Below are positions 33,759 through 42,688 of a stretch of DNA of 64,000 bases, piece by piece. The translations under genes were made by a program, and so were the position numbers. This stretch comes from Nocardia africana NBRC 100379 (GTDB lineage Bacteria; Actinomycetota; Actinomycetes; Mycobacteriales; Mycobacteriaceae). Position 1 is the stretch's first letter, and each line of letters opens with the position of its first letter. Under the pieces are notes generated by a model, which was given only the letters and a program-made list of their open reading frames with translations, was not told the origin of the DNA and searched no databases. The stretch spans positions 1-64,000 of the forward strand of contig NZ_BDAV01000009.1 of assembly GCF_001612635.1 (NCBI RefSeq). The letters run 5' to 3'.

Positions 33759-35311
33759 CGGGTCACGGCCGCGCCACCCTCGACCCAGCGTGCACGGAGT
33801 TCCCGTTTGAGGACTTTGCCGGTCGCATTGCGCGGCAAAGCCTCCACGAATTCGACGACCCGCGGGCATTTGAAGTGGGCGAGCCGCTCTCGCGTCCAGG
33901 TGATCAGGTCGGCGGCCTCGACCGGGTGGCCGGGTTTCCGCACGATGACCGCGGTGACCGCTTCGCCCCACTTCGGGTCGGGGGTGCCGATCACCGTGGC
34001 TTCGGCGACTGCAGGGTGCCGATACAGGACCTGCTCCACCTCGGCGGGGTAGACATTCTCACCACCGGTGATCACCATGTCCTTCTTGCGATCGACGATC
34101 TCGTAGTACCCGTCCTCGTCACAGCGAGCCAGATCACCAGAGTAGAACCAGCCCTCGCGCAGGGCGGCGGCGGTGGCCTCGGGCTTGTGCCAATACCCGG
34201 CGAAGACGTTCGGCCCCCGAATCAGCAGTTCGCCGACCTGACCGGGTGCCACGTCCTGGTTGTGGTCGTCGACGATCCGCAGCCGGACGTGGTTGACCGG
34301 CTTGCCGACGCTGCCGGCGTGCTCGGCCACCTCGTCGGCGTCGAGATAGGTTGTCAGCGGCGCGGTTTCGGTGAGGCCGAACCCCTCGGTGAGATACAGC
34401 CCGCGCCGGCGCAGCGCCTCGATCAGAACCACCGGGCACGGCGCGCCACCGGAGAAGGTCGCCCGCAGCGAGGTGAGATCACGGACCGGGTTGTCGGCCG
34501 CCGCCTCGATCGCGGCCCACATCGCGGGAACACAGAAGGCCGCGGTCGGCCGATACCGGTCGAGAAGGTCGAGCCACGGGCCGGCCGCGAAGGATTCCAT
34601 GATGACGGTGGTGCCACCGAGATAGAACAGCGGCAGGGTGTACACGCCCAGTCCGCCGATGTGGAACATGGGAGCGGCGGTGAGCGCGATATCGTCGGGC
34701 CGCAGCCCCGTGTCGACGGTGATGTAGTGCACGGCGTTCCACACCATGTTGGCGTGCGTCAACATCGCCCCCTTGGGTACGCCGGTGGTTCCCGAGGTGT
34801 ACATGATCGCGCACAGATCGGCACCCTCGACGGCGACCTCGACGCGGGTGGTGTCGCCGCCGGCCAGCAGCTGTTCGTAGTGTGAATCCGTTGTCCGCGA
34901 ACGGTCTGCGGCCGACGGCAGTTCGATGACCTCGCGGACCGTGGCGCCGTCGGCCTGTTCGACCGTGGCGGTCAGCCCGCTGGAACAGAACACGATCGAG
35001 GCGCCCGAGTCGTCGAGGATATAACGGATCTCGGCGGCGGTCAGCCGGAAGTTCACCGGCACGGTCACCGCGCCCAGTTTGGCGACCGCGAACAGTACCT
35101 CGAGCATGTGCGTACTGTTCAAGGACACCAGCGCGACGCGCTCGCCCGCCGCGATCCCCTTGGCGCGCAGCACATCCGCCAGTGCGTTGGTGCGGCTCTC
35201 GAACTCTCCGAAAGCGTAGACGCGGCCGGTGTCACCGTCGATCAACGCGGTTCGCCCTGCGTTGCGCCGCGCCCGCATCGAGGGCCAGTTGCCGATTCCG
35301 TTGTCCATCAT
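33755..35311 (-). CDS. long-chain-fatty-acid-CoA ligase-like AMP-dependent ligase
   Basis: A 518-residue ANL ligase. The P-loop is MYTSGTTGVPKGAM (about 170-183); GLYLTEGFGLTETAPLTTYL is A5; EGWFYSGDLARCDEDGYYEI is A7; DRKKDMVITGGENVYPAEVE the hinge; LPRNATGKVLKRELR carries the catalytic Lys. Two tandem ATGs at 35311 and 35308; either could be used. It follows the AidB-like acyl-CoA dehydrogenase by seven bases, so ligase and dehydrogenase are made together. The tandem operator at 37080 should control the pair. Confidence 0.9.
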   Translation of the reverse strand: MMDNGIGNWPSMRARRNAGRTALIDGDTGRVYAFGEFESRTNALADVLRAKGIAAGERVALVSLNSTHMLEVLFAVAKLGAVTVPVNFRLTAAEIRYILDDSGASIVFCSSGLTATVEQADGATVREVIELPSAADRSRTTDSHYEQLLAGGDTTRVEVAVEGADLCAIMYTSGTTGVPKGAMLTHANMVWNAVHYITVDTGLRPDDIALTAAPMFHIGGLGVYTLPLFYLGGTTVIMESFAAGPWLDLLDRYRPTAAFCVPAMWAAIEAAADNPVRDLTSLRATFSGGAPCPVVLIEALRRRGLYLTEGFGLTETAPLTTYLDADEVAEHAGSVGKPVNHVRLRIVDDHNQDVAPGQVGELLIRGPNVFAGYWHKPEATAAALREGWFYSGDLARCDEDGYYEIVDRKKDMVITGGENVYPAEVEQVLYRHPAVAEATVIGTPDPKWGEAVTAVIVRKPGHPVEAADLITWTRERLAHFKCPRVVEFVEALPRNATGKVLKRELRARWVEGGAAVTR

Positions 35312-35318
35312 GGCGCGC

Positions 35319-36962
35319 TCAGTGGGTCTCGGTCCGGGCACGATCCAGCACGGTGTCCAGATCGAATCCGCGCGGCAGGGCGCCGAACACGTCGCCCCAG
35401 CGATCGCCGAGCCGCGTCGCGAGGAAAATGTCTGCCACAGCGGGGTTTCCGTATCGCGCCAGCAGCGAACCCTGCAGGACCTTAGCCATCGAGCCCACCA
35501 GTGCCCGGCCACGGTATTCGATCTCGTCGGGGTCGGCGAGTTGCTTCTCGAGGCCGGCGATCGCGACGTCGAGGCGAGAATCGCAGCCCTCAGCGAGGTG
35601 GATCTCGTCGAGGAAGGCCGCGACCGTGTCGGGCTGGCGGCGCATCGCGCGCAAGGCGTCCAGGGCCGCCACGTTGCCGGTACCCTCCCACACCGACGGC
35701 AGCGGTGCTTCGCGGAACAGCCGGGGCATCCGTGACTCCTCGACGTACCCGTTGCCGCCGAAGGCTTCGAGCGTCTCGGCCGCATGCATCGGGCCACGCT
35801 TGCAGACGTAGTACTTGCTGACCGCGAGCGAGATGCGGCGCAGCGAGGCCGCGCTGTTGTCACCGGTGGCGACCCGGTCGGTGAGCCCGGCCAGCCACAG
35901 CGTGACGCTCGCGGCGGCCTCCGCCTCTACCGCGAGGTCGGCGAGCACATTGCGCATCATCGGCTGATCGATGAGATGGTGCCCGAAGGCCAGCCGGTGG
36001 GTGGCGTGGAACGCGGCCCGCCGTACTCCAGTGCTCATGATGCTGGAGGTCTGCAACAGGCATTCGAGCCGGGTGAGGTTGACCATTTCGGTGATCGTCG
36101 GAACGCCGCGGCCTTCGGCACCGACTCGCCAGCCCAGCGCCGCATCGTATTCCAGCTCGCTCGACGCGTTGGACTTGTTGCCCAGCTTGTCCTTGAGCCG
36201 CTGCAGGAACAGAGAGTTGCGGGTGCCGTCCGGGCAGATTCGCGGGACCAGGAAGCAGGTCGAACCGGCCTCGGTCTGCGCGAGCATGAGGAACACATCC
36301 GACATCGGCGCGGAGGTGAACCACTTGTGGCCGGTGATCCGGTAGATGCCGTCGGCCTGCAGTTCGGCGCGGGTGGTGTTGGCGCGCACGTCGGAACCAC
36401 CCTGCTTCTCGGTCATCGACATGCCCGCGGTCAACGACCGCTTCTGCGCCGGGACCGATAGCACCGGGTCGTAGGATCGCGCCGCGAACAGCGGCTCGTA
36501 GGTTGCCGCGAGTTCGGGATTGTGCCGCAGCGCGGGAACGACGGCATAGGTCATGGCTATCGGGCAGGTGTGGCCCAGGTCGCCGTGCATCCACGCGAGT
36601 GTCTTGGCGGCCCGGACCAGGTGGGGGTTCGGCTGCGGGTCGACCCACGCGTATCCGGTAAGTCCGAATTTGGCCGCCTGCGTCATCAATTGGTGATAAG
36701 CGGGATCGTAGGCGACCTCATCGATGCGGTATCCGTAGCGGTCGTGGGTCCGCAGGACCGGCGGATGCGCTTCGGCGCGATCGCCCCATTCGACCACCTC
36801 CGCGCTGCCGGCCGCGGCCCCCACAGCCAGCACCTCCGGGAGCCGCTCCGAGGCGCCGGCGCGGGCGAGAGCTTCCGCGATCGGCGGGTATTCGGCGGGA
36901 TTGCTGTCGGTCGGCTGAACTGCCTGGTTGAGGACGGTGTGGGTCGCCACGCTGGATGTCAC
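35319..36962 (-). CDS. acyl-CoA dehydrogenase of the AidB type
   Basis: A 547-residue flavoprotein, much longer than ordinary acyl-CoA dehydrogenases and matching AidB: N-terminal THTVLNQAVQPTDSNPAEYP (AidB-like THxVxNQ..PL.xxN), ITGHKWFTSAPMSDVFLMLA, SLTAGMSMTEKQGGSDVRAN in the flavin domain, ETLEAFGGNGYVEESRMPRL and REAPLPSVWEGTGNVAALDA near the catalytic loop. E. coli AidB is linked to DNA-alkylation damage. In actinobacteria AidB-like enzymes also occur in acyl-CoA catabolic operons, and the coupling to a ligase favours that role. GTG 36962 lies 118 bp from the tandem operator. Confidence 0.85.
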   Translation of the reverse strand: MTSSVATHTVLNQAVQPTDSNPAEYPPIAEALARAGASERLPEVLAVGAAAGSAEVVEWGDRAEAHPPVLRTHDRYGYRIDEVAYDPAYHQLMTQAAKFGLTGYAWVDPQPNPHLVRAAKTLAWMHGDLGHTCPIAMTYAVVPALRHNPELAATYEPLFAARSYDPVLSVPAQKRSLTAGMSMTEKQGGSDVRANTTRAELQADGIYRITGHKWFTSAPMSDVFLMLAQTEAGSTCFLVPRICPDGTRNSLFLQRLKDKLGNKSNASSELEYDAALGWRVGAEGRGVPTITEMVNLTRLECLLQTSSIMSTGVRRAAFHATHRLAFGHHLIDQPMMRNVLADLAVEAEAAASVTLWLAGLTDRVATGDNSAASLRRISLAVSKYYVCKRGPMHAAETLEAFGGNGYVEESRMPRLFREAPLPSVWEGTGNVAALDALRAMRRQPDTVAAFLDEIHLAEGCDSRLDVAIAGLEKQLADPDEIEYRGRALVGSMAKVLQGSLLARYGNPAVADIFLATRLGDRWGDVFGALPRGFDLDTVLDRARTETH

Positions 36963-37079
36963 TTTCTCGGATCAACGGAGTTCGGGTGCCACCACGACGG
37001 CGGCGGAGCGGCCGGGGCCGACGCGATGTGGCCCTGGCCACGGCCGACTCCGATCAACTGATGCTCGTGCTACGTTCGC

Positions 37080-37111
37080 TGAACATCGTTCAGTGTATTG
37101 AACGATATTCA
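37080..37111. promoter_or_regulatory. tandem operator in the divergent AidB-like / amidohydrolase promoter
   Basis: Two 13-bp sites, TGAACATCGTTCA (37080-37092) and TGAACGATATTCA (37099-37111), separated by six bases; the inner halves also form an 8-bp-arm palindrome. The same two-site, six-base-spacer layout occurs upstream of the neighbouring TetR gene at 38764-38795. Confidence 0.75.
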
Positions 37112-37159
37112 GACGATAGCCGATACCTAGGTGGTCCGAAAGGGACGCCGGAGGGAGAG

Positions 37160-38110
37160 ATGATGTGCGACGACGTGCAAGACCGTGCCGAATCGGTCGA
37201 TGAGGCCGCTGCGGTCGTCGCCTTCCACCGGTCGCTGGGCCTGCCCGGCCTGATCGACGTGCACACCCACTTCATGCCCAAATCGGTGATGGACAAGGTG
37301 TGGCAGTACTTCGACAACCAGGGCCCGCTCGTGGGACGGCCGTGGCCGATCACCTACCGCGACGACGAGGCCGCGCGCGTCGACCGGCTGCGGCGTTTCG
37401 GGGTGCGGGCCTTCACCTCGCTGATCTACCCGCACCGGCCCGAGATGGCCGCGTGGCTCAATCAGTGGGCCGCCGAATTCGCCGCCCATACTCCCGACTG
37501 CCTGCACACCGCGACCCTGTACCCCGAACCCACGGTCGGCGATTACGTCGGCGACGCGCTCGCGGCGGGCGCCCAGGTTTTCAAGGCGCACGTGCAGGTC
37601 GGCGGCTACGACCCCGCGGATCAGCTGCTGGATCCGGCCTGGTCCGCCATCGCCGACGCCGGTGTTCCGGTCGTCATCCACTGCGGGTCCAGCCCGACGG
37701 CGACCGCGTACACCGGGCCCGAGCCGATCGCCCGGCTGCTCAGCCGGCACCCGCGCCTGCAGCTGATCATCGCGCACATGGGAATGGGTCAGTACCGCGA
37801 ATTCTTCGACCTCGCGGCGCGGTTCCCGACGATCCGGTTCGATACCGCCGTCGCCTTCACCGACCACGCCGACAGCTTCGCGCCGTTCTCGGCCGTCGAC
37901 CTGCCTCGCCTCGCCGATCTGGGCGACCGGATTCTTTTCGGGAGCGACTACCCGAGCATTCCGTACACCTATGCCGAGGGCTTGGCCGGGCTCGCCGCGC
38001 TCGACCTCGGTGCGGACTGGTTGCGCCGCGTCTGCTACCAGAACGCCGCCGACCTATTCGGTCTCGGCGACGACCGCCTGCTCGTCCGGCTCGGTGCGGC
38101 CTCAGTCTGA
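37160..38110 (+). CDS. amidohydrolase family protein (PF04909 type)
   Basis: A 316-residue metal-dependent hydrolase or decarboxylase of the amidohydrolase-2 (ACMSD-like) class. It has LIDVHTHFMP (HxH metal ligands), FKAHVQVGGYDPADQLL (following the position of the bridging Lys/His), GVPVVIHCGSS (His ligand), LIIAHMGMGQYREFF (His), and DRILFGSDYPSIPYTYAEGL (catalytic Asp). The ATG at 37160 follows GGAGGGAGAG; the adjacent ATG 37163 is equally possible. It overlaps the convergent TetR gene by nine bases. Its divergence from ligase/dehydrogenase genes suggests it opens or decarboxylates a ring-cleavage product. Confidence 0.85.
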   Translation: MMCDDVQDRAESVDEAAAVVAFHRSLGLPGLIDVHTHFMPKSVMDKVWQYFDNQGPLVGRPWPITYRDDEAARVDRLRRFGVRAFTSLIYPHRPEMAAWLNQWAAEFAAHTPDCLHTATLYPEPTVGDYVGDALAAGAQVFKAHVQVGGYDPADQLLDPAWSAIADAGVPVVIHCGSSPTATAYTGPEPIARLLSRHPRLQLIIAHMGMGQYREFFDLAARFPTIRFDTAVAFTDHADSFAPFSAVDLPRLADLGDRILFGSDYPSIPYTYAEGLAGLAALDLGADWLRRVCYQNAADLFGLGDDRLLVRLGAASV

Positions 38111-38725
38111 CAGCGTCGCCACTTGGGTCCGCAGGAAGTGATCCATCATCGCCCGCGGCTCACCGCCGAACAGGGCGAGCCGGCGGGTATGGGCCAGCAG
38201 GATCACACCCGTGGCGTACGCGAGGACCTCTGCGGTCAGTTCGCGGGCCCGGCCGGCATTCGCACCGAGATCGAGTGCCGCGGCAGTGATCGGGGCCAGG
38301 CTCGCGAGCAGCTTCGCGTTCAGTCCACTGTTCAGGTCCGCGGACAGGCCGTGCGGACCGATGCCGTTTCGGAACAGGTACAGGCCCAGTTCCAGATCAC
38401 GTGGATCGGCGTCGTAGAAGTCGTAGAACGCCAGGCCCGTTGCGCGAAAGCGATCCGCGCGGGAGGTCGCGGTCGCGGCGGCCGCTGTCGCGGCGCCCAG
38501 GCGGTCCAGCGATTCGTCGAGCAGCGCGGCATAGATGTGTTCCTTGCTCGGGAAATGCCCATAGAGCGCACCCGCGGTGTACCCGGCAACCTTCGCGATC
38601 GCCCGGACACTGGACGCCTCCAGTCCCTGCTCCGCGAACACCTCACGAGCAGCGCTCAGAATGAGCTCCCGCTTCGCCGCGTTGACCACGTCCCGCCGCC
38701 GGGCTCGGGTCGACTCCACCAACAC
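38102..38725 (-). CDS. TetR-family regulator
   Basis: About 207 residues. HTH: KRELILSAAREVFAEQGLEA, SSVRAIAKVAGYTAGALYGH, FPSKEHIYAALLDESLDRLG, a clear TetR domain. The effector domain includes FYDFYDADPRDLELGLYLFR and AEVLAYATGVILLAHTRRLA. GTG 38725 is preceded by GAGGGAG; GTG 38758 is an in-frame alternative adding 11 residues. Its own promoter carries a tandem operator (38764-38795) of the same layout as the one in the AidB-like/amidohydrolase promoter, so it is the probable regulator of both. Confidence 0.85.
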   Translation of the reverse strand: MLVESTRARRRDVVNAAKRELILSAAREVFAEQGLEASSVRAIAKVAGYTAGALYGHFPSKEHIYAALLDESLDRLGAATAAAATATSRADRFRATGLAFYDFYDADPRDLELGLYLFRNGIGPHGLSADLNSGLNAKLLASLAPITAAALDLGANAGRARELTAEVLAYATGVILLAHTRRLALFGGEPRAMMDHFLRTQVATLSD

Positions 38726-38763
38726 CACTCCCTCGTCGCTACGACAGCGTCCGTTCACAACCT

Positions 38764-38795
38764 TGAACCGTGCTCAACAAACTTAACAACGTTCA
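38764..38795. promoter_or_regulatory. tandem operator upstream of the TetR gene (autoregulation)
   Basis: TGAACCGTGCTCA (38764-38776) and TTAACAACGTTCA (38783-38795), six bases apart. Each differs by one or two bases from the TGAAC-N3-GTTCA consensus; same spacing as the pair at 37080-37111. Confidence 0.65.
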
Positions 38796-38983
38796 CACGG
38801 ATATCGGCGGGCGCACGGCTCTGACCCCACGGCCGAGCCCTTCGCCGAGACGTTCAGGGCGAGTCGAAGAACCTCGAGAGCCGTCGCCCAGCCGACGGAT
38901 GCAGGCCAACCGAAACGTCCGCTCATGCCACTTATCGAGCGGTTTCGACTGGTCGTAATGCGACAGCAGGCTTATCGTGCCGG

Positions 38984-39350
38984 ATGCTGGACCTGAGCAG
39001 CCTCGACTTGGAGGAGATCGCCGCGGCTTTGGCGGATCAGACCGACTAAGAGCGCCGATGGCTGATCAACCCGCAGTCCGGTGAGATCGTGCTGTGGACG
39101 AGCGACGGCGGCATCGATGGACGCACGCCCGTCCACCTCGACGAGGTGGACCTCGTTGCCATCGATGCGCTCCCGTCCTACCTCTGGTATCAGGACATGA
39201 AGGATTTCGCCGAGACAATCAGCGACGAGACCGCCGGCCACCGACTGGCCCAAGCTATTCGAGGCAAAGGCGACCTTCCGCCGCTTCATAAACGAACTGC
39301 ACGAGGACTATTCGCACCTACTGCCTGCGTGGCGGGAATGGCGACCCTCG
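38984..39350 (+). pseudogene. UPF0158-family gene, broken by nonsense codon, frameshift and truncation
   Basis: Starts MLDLSSLDLEEIAAALADQT, the UPF0158 N-terminus, and continues RRWLINPQSGEIVLWTSDGG, LDEVDLVAIDALPSYLWYQD, FAETISDETAGHRLAQAIRG. Codon 22 is TAA (39047-39049) where a Tyr codon is expected. A shift near 39265 then gives ATFRRFINELHEDYSHLLPA and WREW. The last quarter is replaced by the end of an SDR relic on the other strand. Confidence 0.75.
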
Positions 39351-39736
39351 CGAGGTTGGCGATGCCGTTGACGCCGATGTCGAACATGGGCTCCCAATCG
39401 GCGTGGGTGGTTTCCCAGAGCGGGCGGCCGCCGGTCATGACGGCTGCGGCGGCGACGGCCGCGTCGAGTCCGCCGAACCGCTCGGTCGCGAGTTCCACTG
39501 CGCCGCTGAGGCTTTCGATGTCGCGGACATCCGCTTCGACATCGGCGACCGTCCCCGCGTGCGCGGCGGCCACCGTCGCGAGCTGATCACGGGTGCCGAG
39601 CGGATAGCCGAGTCCGGGGTCGTCGCGGCAGATGTCGACGGCCACGACGCCAGCCCGCGGTGGCGAGGCGGTGGACGGTGGCGGCGCCGATGCCCCGGGC
39701 GGCACCGGTGACGATGGCGACCGGGGCGGGGGCCAC
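39328..39736 (-). pseudogene. mycofactocin-associated-type SDR oxidoreductase, frameshifted and truncated
   Basis: From GTG 39736 it reads VAPAPVAIVTGAARGIGAAT, HRLATAGW, then after a shift near 39655 VVAVDICRDDPGLGYPLGTR, VADVEADVRDIESLSGAVEL, FGGLDAAVAAAAVMTGGRPL, DWEPMFDIGVNGIANLARVA and IPA. The LDxCxDDPxxxYPLxTxxxLxxVA and NNA-to-VAAAA features are those of SDRs that travel with mycofactocin genes. The catalytic YxxxK part is lost at about 39328, where UPF0158 sequence begins. Confidence 0.7.
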
Positions 39737-39739
39737 TTA

Positions 39740-40640
39740 CATGCCCGGGTGAAGCCGTCGGGGACGATGACGTCCTCGGGGGTGAGGTCATGGATGGAGG
39801 AGTGACCCAGTCCGTACAACGCGGAGTCGATGCCCTGGCGGATGACTTCGAGGACGTTGTGCACACCGCGGACGCCGGCGGCGGCCATGCCCCACAGGTA
39901 GGGCCGGCCGATCATGACCGCGTTCGCGCCGAGCGCGAGAGCTTTCACGACGTCGCTGCCGCGGCGCACACCACCGTCGGCAGGATCTCGACCTGTCCGC
40001 CGACGGCCTGAACCACGCTGGGCAGCATGCAGATCGCGGCGGGGGTGGTGTCGAGGTTGTTGCCGCCGTGGTTGGACACGGAGATGGCGGTGGCGCCGAT
40101 GTCGACGGCGCGTTTGGCGTCGTCGGGACGGCCGATGCCCTTGATGAGGAACGGCCCGTCCCACTGCTGCCGCAGCCACGCCAGGTCGTCCCAGGTGACC
40201 GGCGGGGTACCCATCCATTCACCGTAGGCGCCGAAGAACGTCGGGCCCTGCTGTCCCCGCGGGACCAGGTTCGGGGTGGTCAGATCGGGCAACTTCCCTG
40301 ACCACGCGAAACGGAGAAGCCAGCCGGGTTTGGTGACGACCTGGGGTGCGAACCGTACGGCGGTCTTCACATCGATTTTCTCGGGCAGTGGCGGGCTGCC
40401 CCAGTCGCGGGCGGTGGCGAACACCCAGTCCAGGGTGACGATGATGCCCTTTGCGCCGGCTTCACGCGCCCAATCCAGGCGGGCGACCATGTCGTCTTTG
40501 CTTCCGAGCCAATAGATTTGGAAGAAGGTCTTGTCGTCGGCGGCGATGACCTCCTCGATCGGCTTGGATCCGAACGACGACAGGCCGAGTGCGGTGCCCG
40601 ACATGGCGGCCCCTCGTGCGACGCCGTCTCTGCGATCTAC
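39740..40640 (-). pseudogene. mftD: mftD-like gene (pre-mycofactocin synthase), N-terminally truncated and frameshifted
   Basis: MftD is the FMN enzyme of the lactate-dehydrogenase/glycolate-oxidase class that completes pre-mycofactocin. The remnant starts inside the barrel (SGTALGLSSFGSKPIEEVIA), continues FFQIYWLGSKDDMVARLDWA, GPTFFGAYGEWMGTPPVTWD, GPFLIKGIGRPDDAKRAVDI, GATAISVSNHGGNNLDTTPA and, after a shift near 39980, DGGVRRGSDVVKALALGANA, VMIGRPYLWGMAAAGV, SIHDLTPEDVIVPDGFTRA. About 95 N-terminal residues are gone. No mftA, mftB or mftC is in the window. Confidence 0.8.
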
Positions 40641-40966
40641 ACCTCGTCATCCTTCCACTCGTTCGCCCCACGGTCGAAGAACCGCAGCGTCGTCGGGACT
40701 GTCGGAACAGGCAATCCGACAGTCCCTGCATCGCGGCGGCTGGTCCTGGGTTTGTTCGCTGTCCGATTTGAGTGTTTTCGGGTGCTGAGTGAAGGTTAGC
40801 GAACATGCCGGTCTGGTCGTCGGTGATTCGTGGTGCAGTGGCGTCCGGCGTGCGCACCATGTGGTCGGCGACCAGGGGCCGTGACTATTCCGGCAGTACA
40901 TCAGGAAGCGCGGCCGTGCCGACCAGGTCGGCCCTGACGGCCGCGTTCACCGTTTCGAACCACTCG
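40641..40966. other. 326-bp stretch without an intact gene
   Basis: In the mftD frame but before an in-frame stop, the minus strand reads CRDCRIACSDSPDDAAVLRP then WGERVEG, which may be the end of another lost gene joined to the mftD fragment. Nothing else is recognisable. Confidence 0.35.
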
Positions 40967-41566
40967 TCAGCGGAGCTCGTCGAGCATCTGTGCCCAGCGG
41001 TCGGCCACGTGGTTGCGTCGACGGGAGTCGTCGTTGAGCATGCCTGCCAGGCCGAGTCCTCGGGCGCTGTCGAGAAACGCCTGAACGGTGGTGCGGACGG
41101 TGGGGTTGTTGCCGTCCAGGTGCAGTAGTTCGATCAGGGCCCAGAAGCTTCGTGCTCCGACCTCGAGTTCCATGGCCGCGACCCGTGGTGCCAGGACGGG
41201 GTCGTCGGAGGCGGCGATGCACAGCTGTAGGGCGGCCTTGAACGTCGGTCCCTGATGCAGCTCGACGACTCGATGGACTATCTCGCGCGTACTGCCGGGG
41301 CCCGGTGCGACGGTGTGCTGGAACGACTCGATCTCCTGGATCCGGGTCTGCATGATGTGTTGCACCGACGCGGTGAACAGGCCGTCGCGGTCCTTGAAGT
41401 GGTGCTGGATCGCGCCGCGGGTCACCCCGGCGCGCTCGGCCACCTCGGCGACGCTGGCATTGCGCCAGCCGCGGGTGGCGAGCACATCCAGGGCTGCGTC
41501 CACGATGCGCTGGTGGGTCGCGATGCCATTCTCGTTGTGTGGTTTGCGACGCGGGCTCGTCGTCAT
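40967..41566 (-). CDS. TetR-family regulator
   Basis: A 199-residue TetR protein. HTH: THQRIVDAALDVLATRGWRN, ASVAEVAERAGVTRGAIQHH, FKDRDGLFTASVQHIMQTRI. The effector domain has TREIVHRVVELHQGPTFKAA, LQLCIAASDDPVLAPRVAAM, DSARGLGLAGMLNDDSRRRN. It is the last gene of the leftward operon that begins at 44504 (seven-base gap after the reductase), an unusual position for a regulator. It probably controls the operon and perhaps the divergent operon at 44695. Confidence 0.85.
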   Translation of the reverse strand: MTTSPRRKPHNENGIATHQRIVDAALDVLATRGWRNASVAEVAERAGVTRGAIQHHFKDRDGLFTASVQHIMQTRIQEIESFQHTVAPGPGSTREIVHRVVELHQGPTFKAALQLCIAASDDPVLAPRVAAMELEVGARSFWALIELLHLDGNNPTVRTTVQAFLDSARGLGLAGMLNDDSRRRNHVADRWAQMLDELR

Positions 41567-41573
41567 CGCCGAC

Positions 41574-42677
41574 CTACAGTTCGACGGTCAAAGATCCCTC
41601 GGCACGTGACACGCATGGGAGAAAGTATCCCGCGTCCTGTTCGTGGGAGTTCAAGGCGGTCGATCTGTGCTCGGGTGTGCCCGCGAGCACGCGCACAGCG
41701 CACGACCGGCAGAACCCCTGCCGACAGGAGTAGGTGGCATCCGGTCGCGCTGTCAGGATCGCGTCCAGTGCGGTCTGTTCGGCGCCGACGGTCACAACTT
41801 CGCCGGTGGTCGCCAGGTGGATGGTGAACTCCTGGCCGTCGACGACCGGCGCCGCCGAGAACCGTTCGTAGTGGAATTCCACGTCGGGGCGCTCCGCCAA
41901 GGCGGCGCGCAGCATATCGACCATCAGTGGTGGCCCGCAGGTGTAGACCGCGGGAGTTCCGGCCAGGTCACCGAGCAGTTTCGCGGGGGTGGCGAATCCG
42001 GATTCGTCGTCGCAGTGAACGGTGATCTTGTCTCCGTAGTTCGCCACCTCGGGCAGGAACGCCATCGAATCGCTCGAGCGCCCGCAGTAGATCATCGACC
42101 ACGGCATGGCGGTCCGCTCGAGCAGCGTGATCATCGGCAGGATCGGGGTGATTCCGATACCGCCTGCGATCAGGCGGACCGCGCTCGTGCGTTGATTGTG
42201 GCCGCCGACAGCGAGCGGGAAAGCGTTGCGCGGCAGACCGATCCGCAGCCGGGACCCGACCTGCAACTCTCGATGGACTTCGGCGGATCCGCCGCCGCCG
42301 TCCGGGATCAAGCGCACCGCGATGCGATACCGCGAAGGGTCCGCGGGATCGCCGCACAGGGAGTACTGACGCCGAGTGCCCGAAGGCAGCTCCACATCGA
42401 GGTGCGCCCCTGGGCTCCAGGACGGCAATTCCCCGCCCCCGGGGAGCTCGAAGCTCAGTGCGACCACGCTCTGATCCCGGGCGACGAGGCGGCGCTCGGT
42501 GACCACGACGTCGCAATACTCCTGAGGTCGCCCCAGCCTAGTGTCCGGGAGCCGGGAGAAACCGTCGAACCAGTTCAGGAAGTCGAAGCCGGTTGCGAGG
42601 CACCACATCAGCGGGTCGTGCCGGAATCGGCCGTGCGCATGGGCGGGAATGTCGCGAAGGCGAGGTCGATCGGGCAT
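41574..42677 (-). CDS. PDR/VanB-family ferredoxin-reductase (oxygenase reductase component)
   Basis: A 367-residue class IA-type reductase. N-terminal FMN/flavin barrel: PGAHLDVELPSGTRRQYSLC (RxYSL flavin motif); NAD domain: AVRLIAGGIGITPILPMITL (GGIGITP) and LAGTPAVYTCGPPLMVDMLR (CGP); C-terminal plant-type [2Fe-2S]: YSCRQGFCRSCAVRVLAGTP (Cx4CxxC) and a later Cys in GYFLPCVSRAEG. Such reductases pass electrons from NAD(P)H to a Rieske or diiron oxygenase. The next gene upstream is a diiron-type PF10118 protein, a plausible partner. ATG 42677. Confidence 0.85.
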   Translation of the reverse strand: MPDRPRLRDIPAHAHGRFRHDPLMWCLATGFDFLNWFDGFSRLPDTRLGRPQEYCDVVVTERRLVARDQSVVALSFELPGGGELPSWSPGAHLDVELPSGTRRQYSLCGDPADPSRYRIAVRLIPDGGGGSAEVHRELQVGSRLRIGLPRNAFPLAVGGHNQRTSAVRLIAGGIGITPILPMITLLERTAMPWSMIYCGRSSDSMAFLPEVANYGDKITVHCDDESGFATPAKLLGDLAGTPAVYTCGPPLMVDMLRAALAERPDVEFHYERFSAAPVVDGQEFTIHLATTGEVVTVGAEQTALDAILTARPDATYSCRQGFCRSCAVRVLAGTPEHRSTALNSHEQDAGYFLPCVSRAEGSLTVEL

Positions 42678-42688
42678 GGCAGCTCCTC

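Noticed and set aside
33228..33971. Long open frames antisense to the crotonase and ligase genes
   Set aside because: Arg/Pro/Gly-rich shadows typical of high-GC DNA; the true genes on the other frames have full motif sets.
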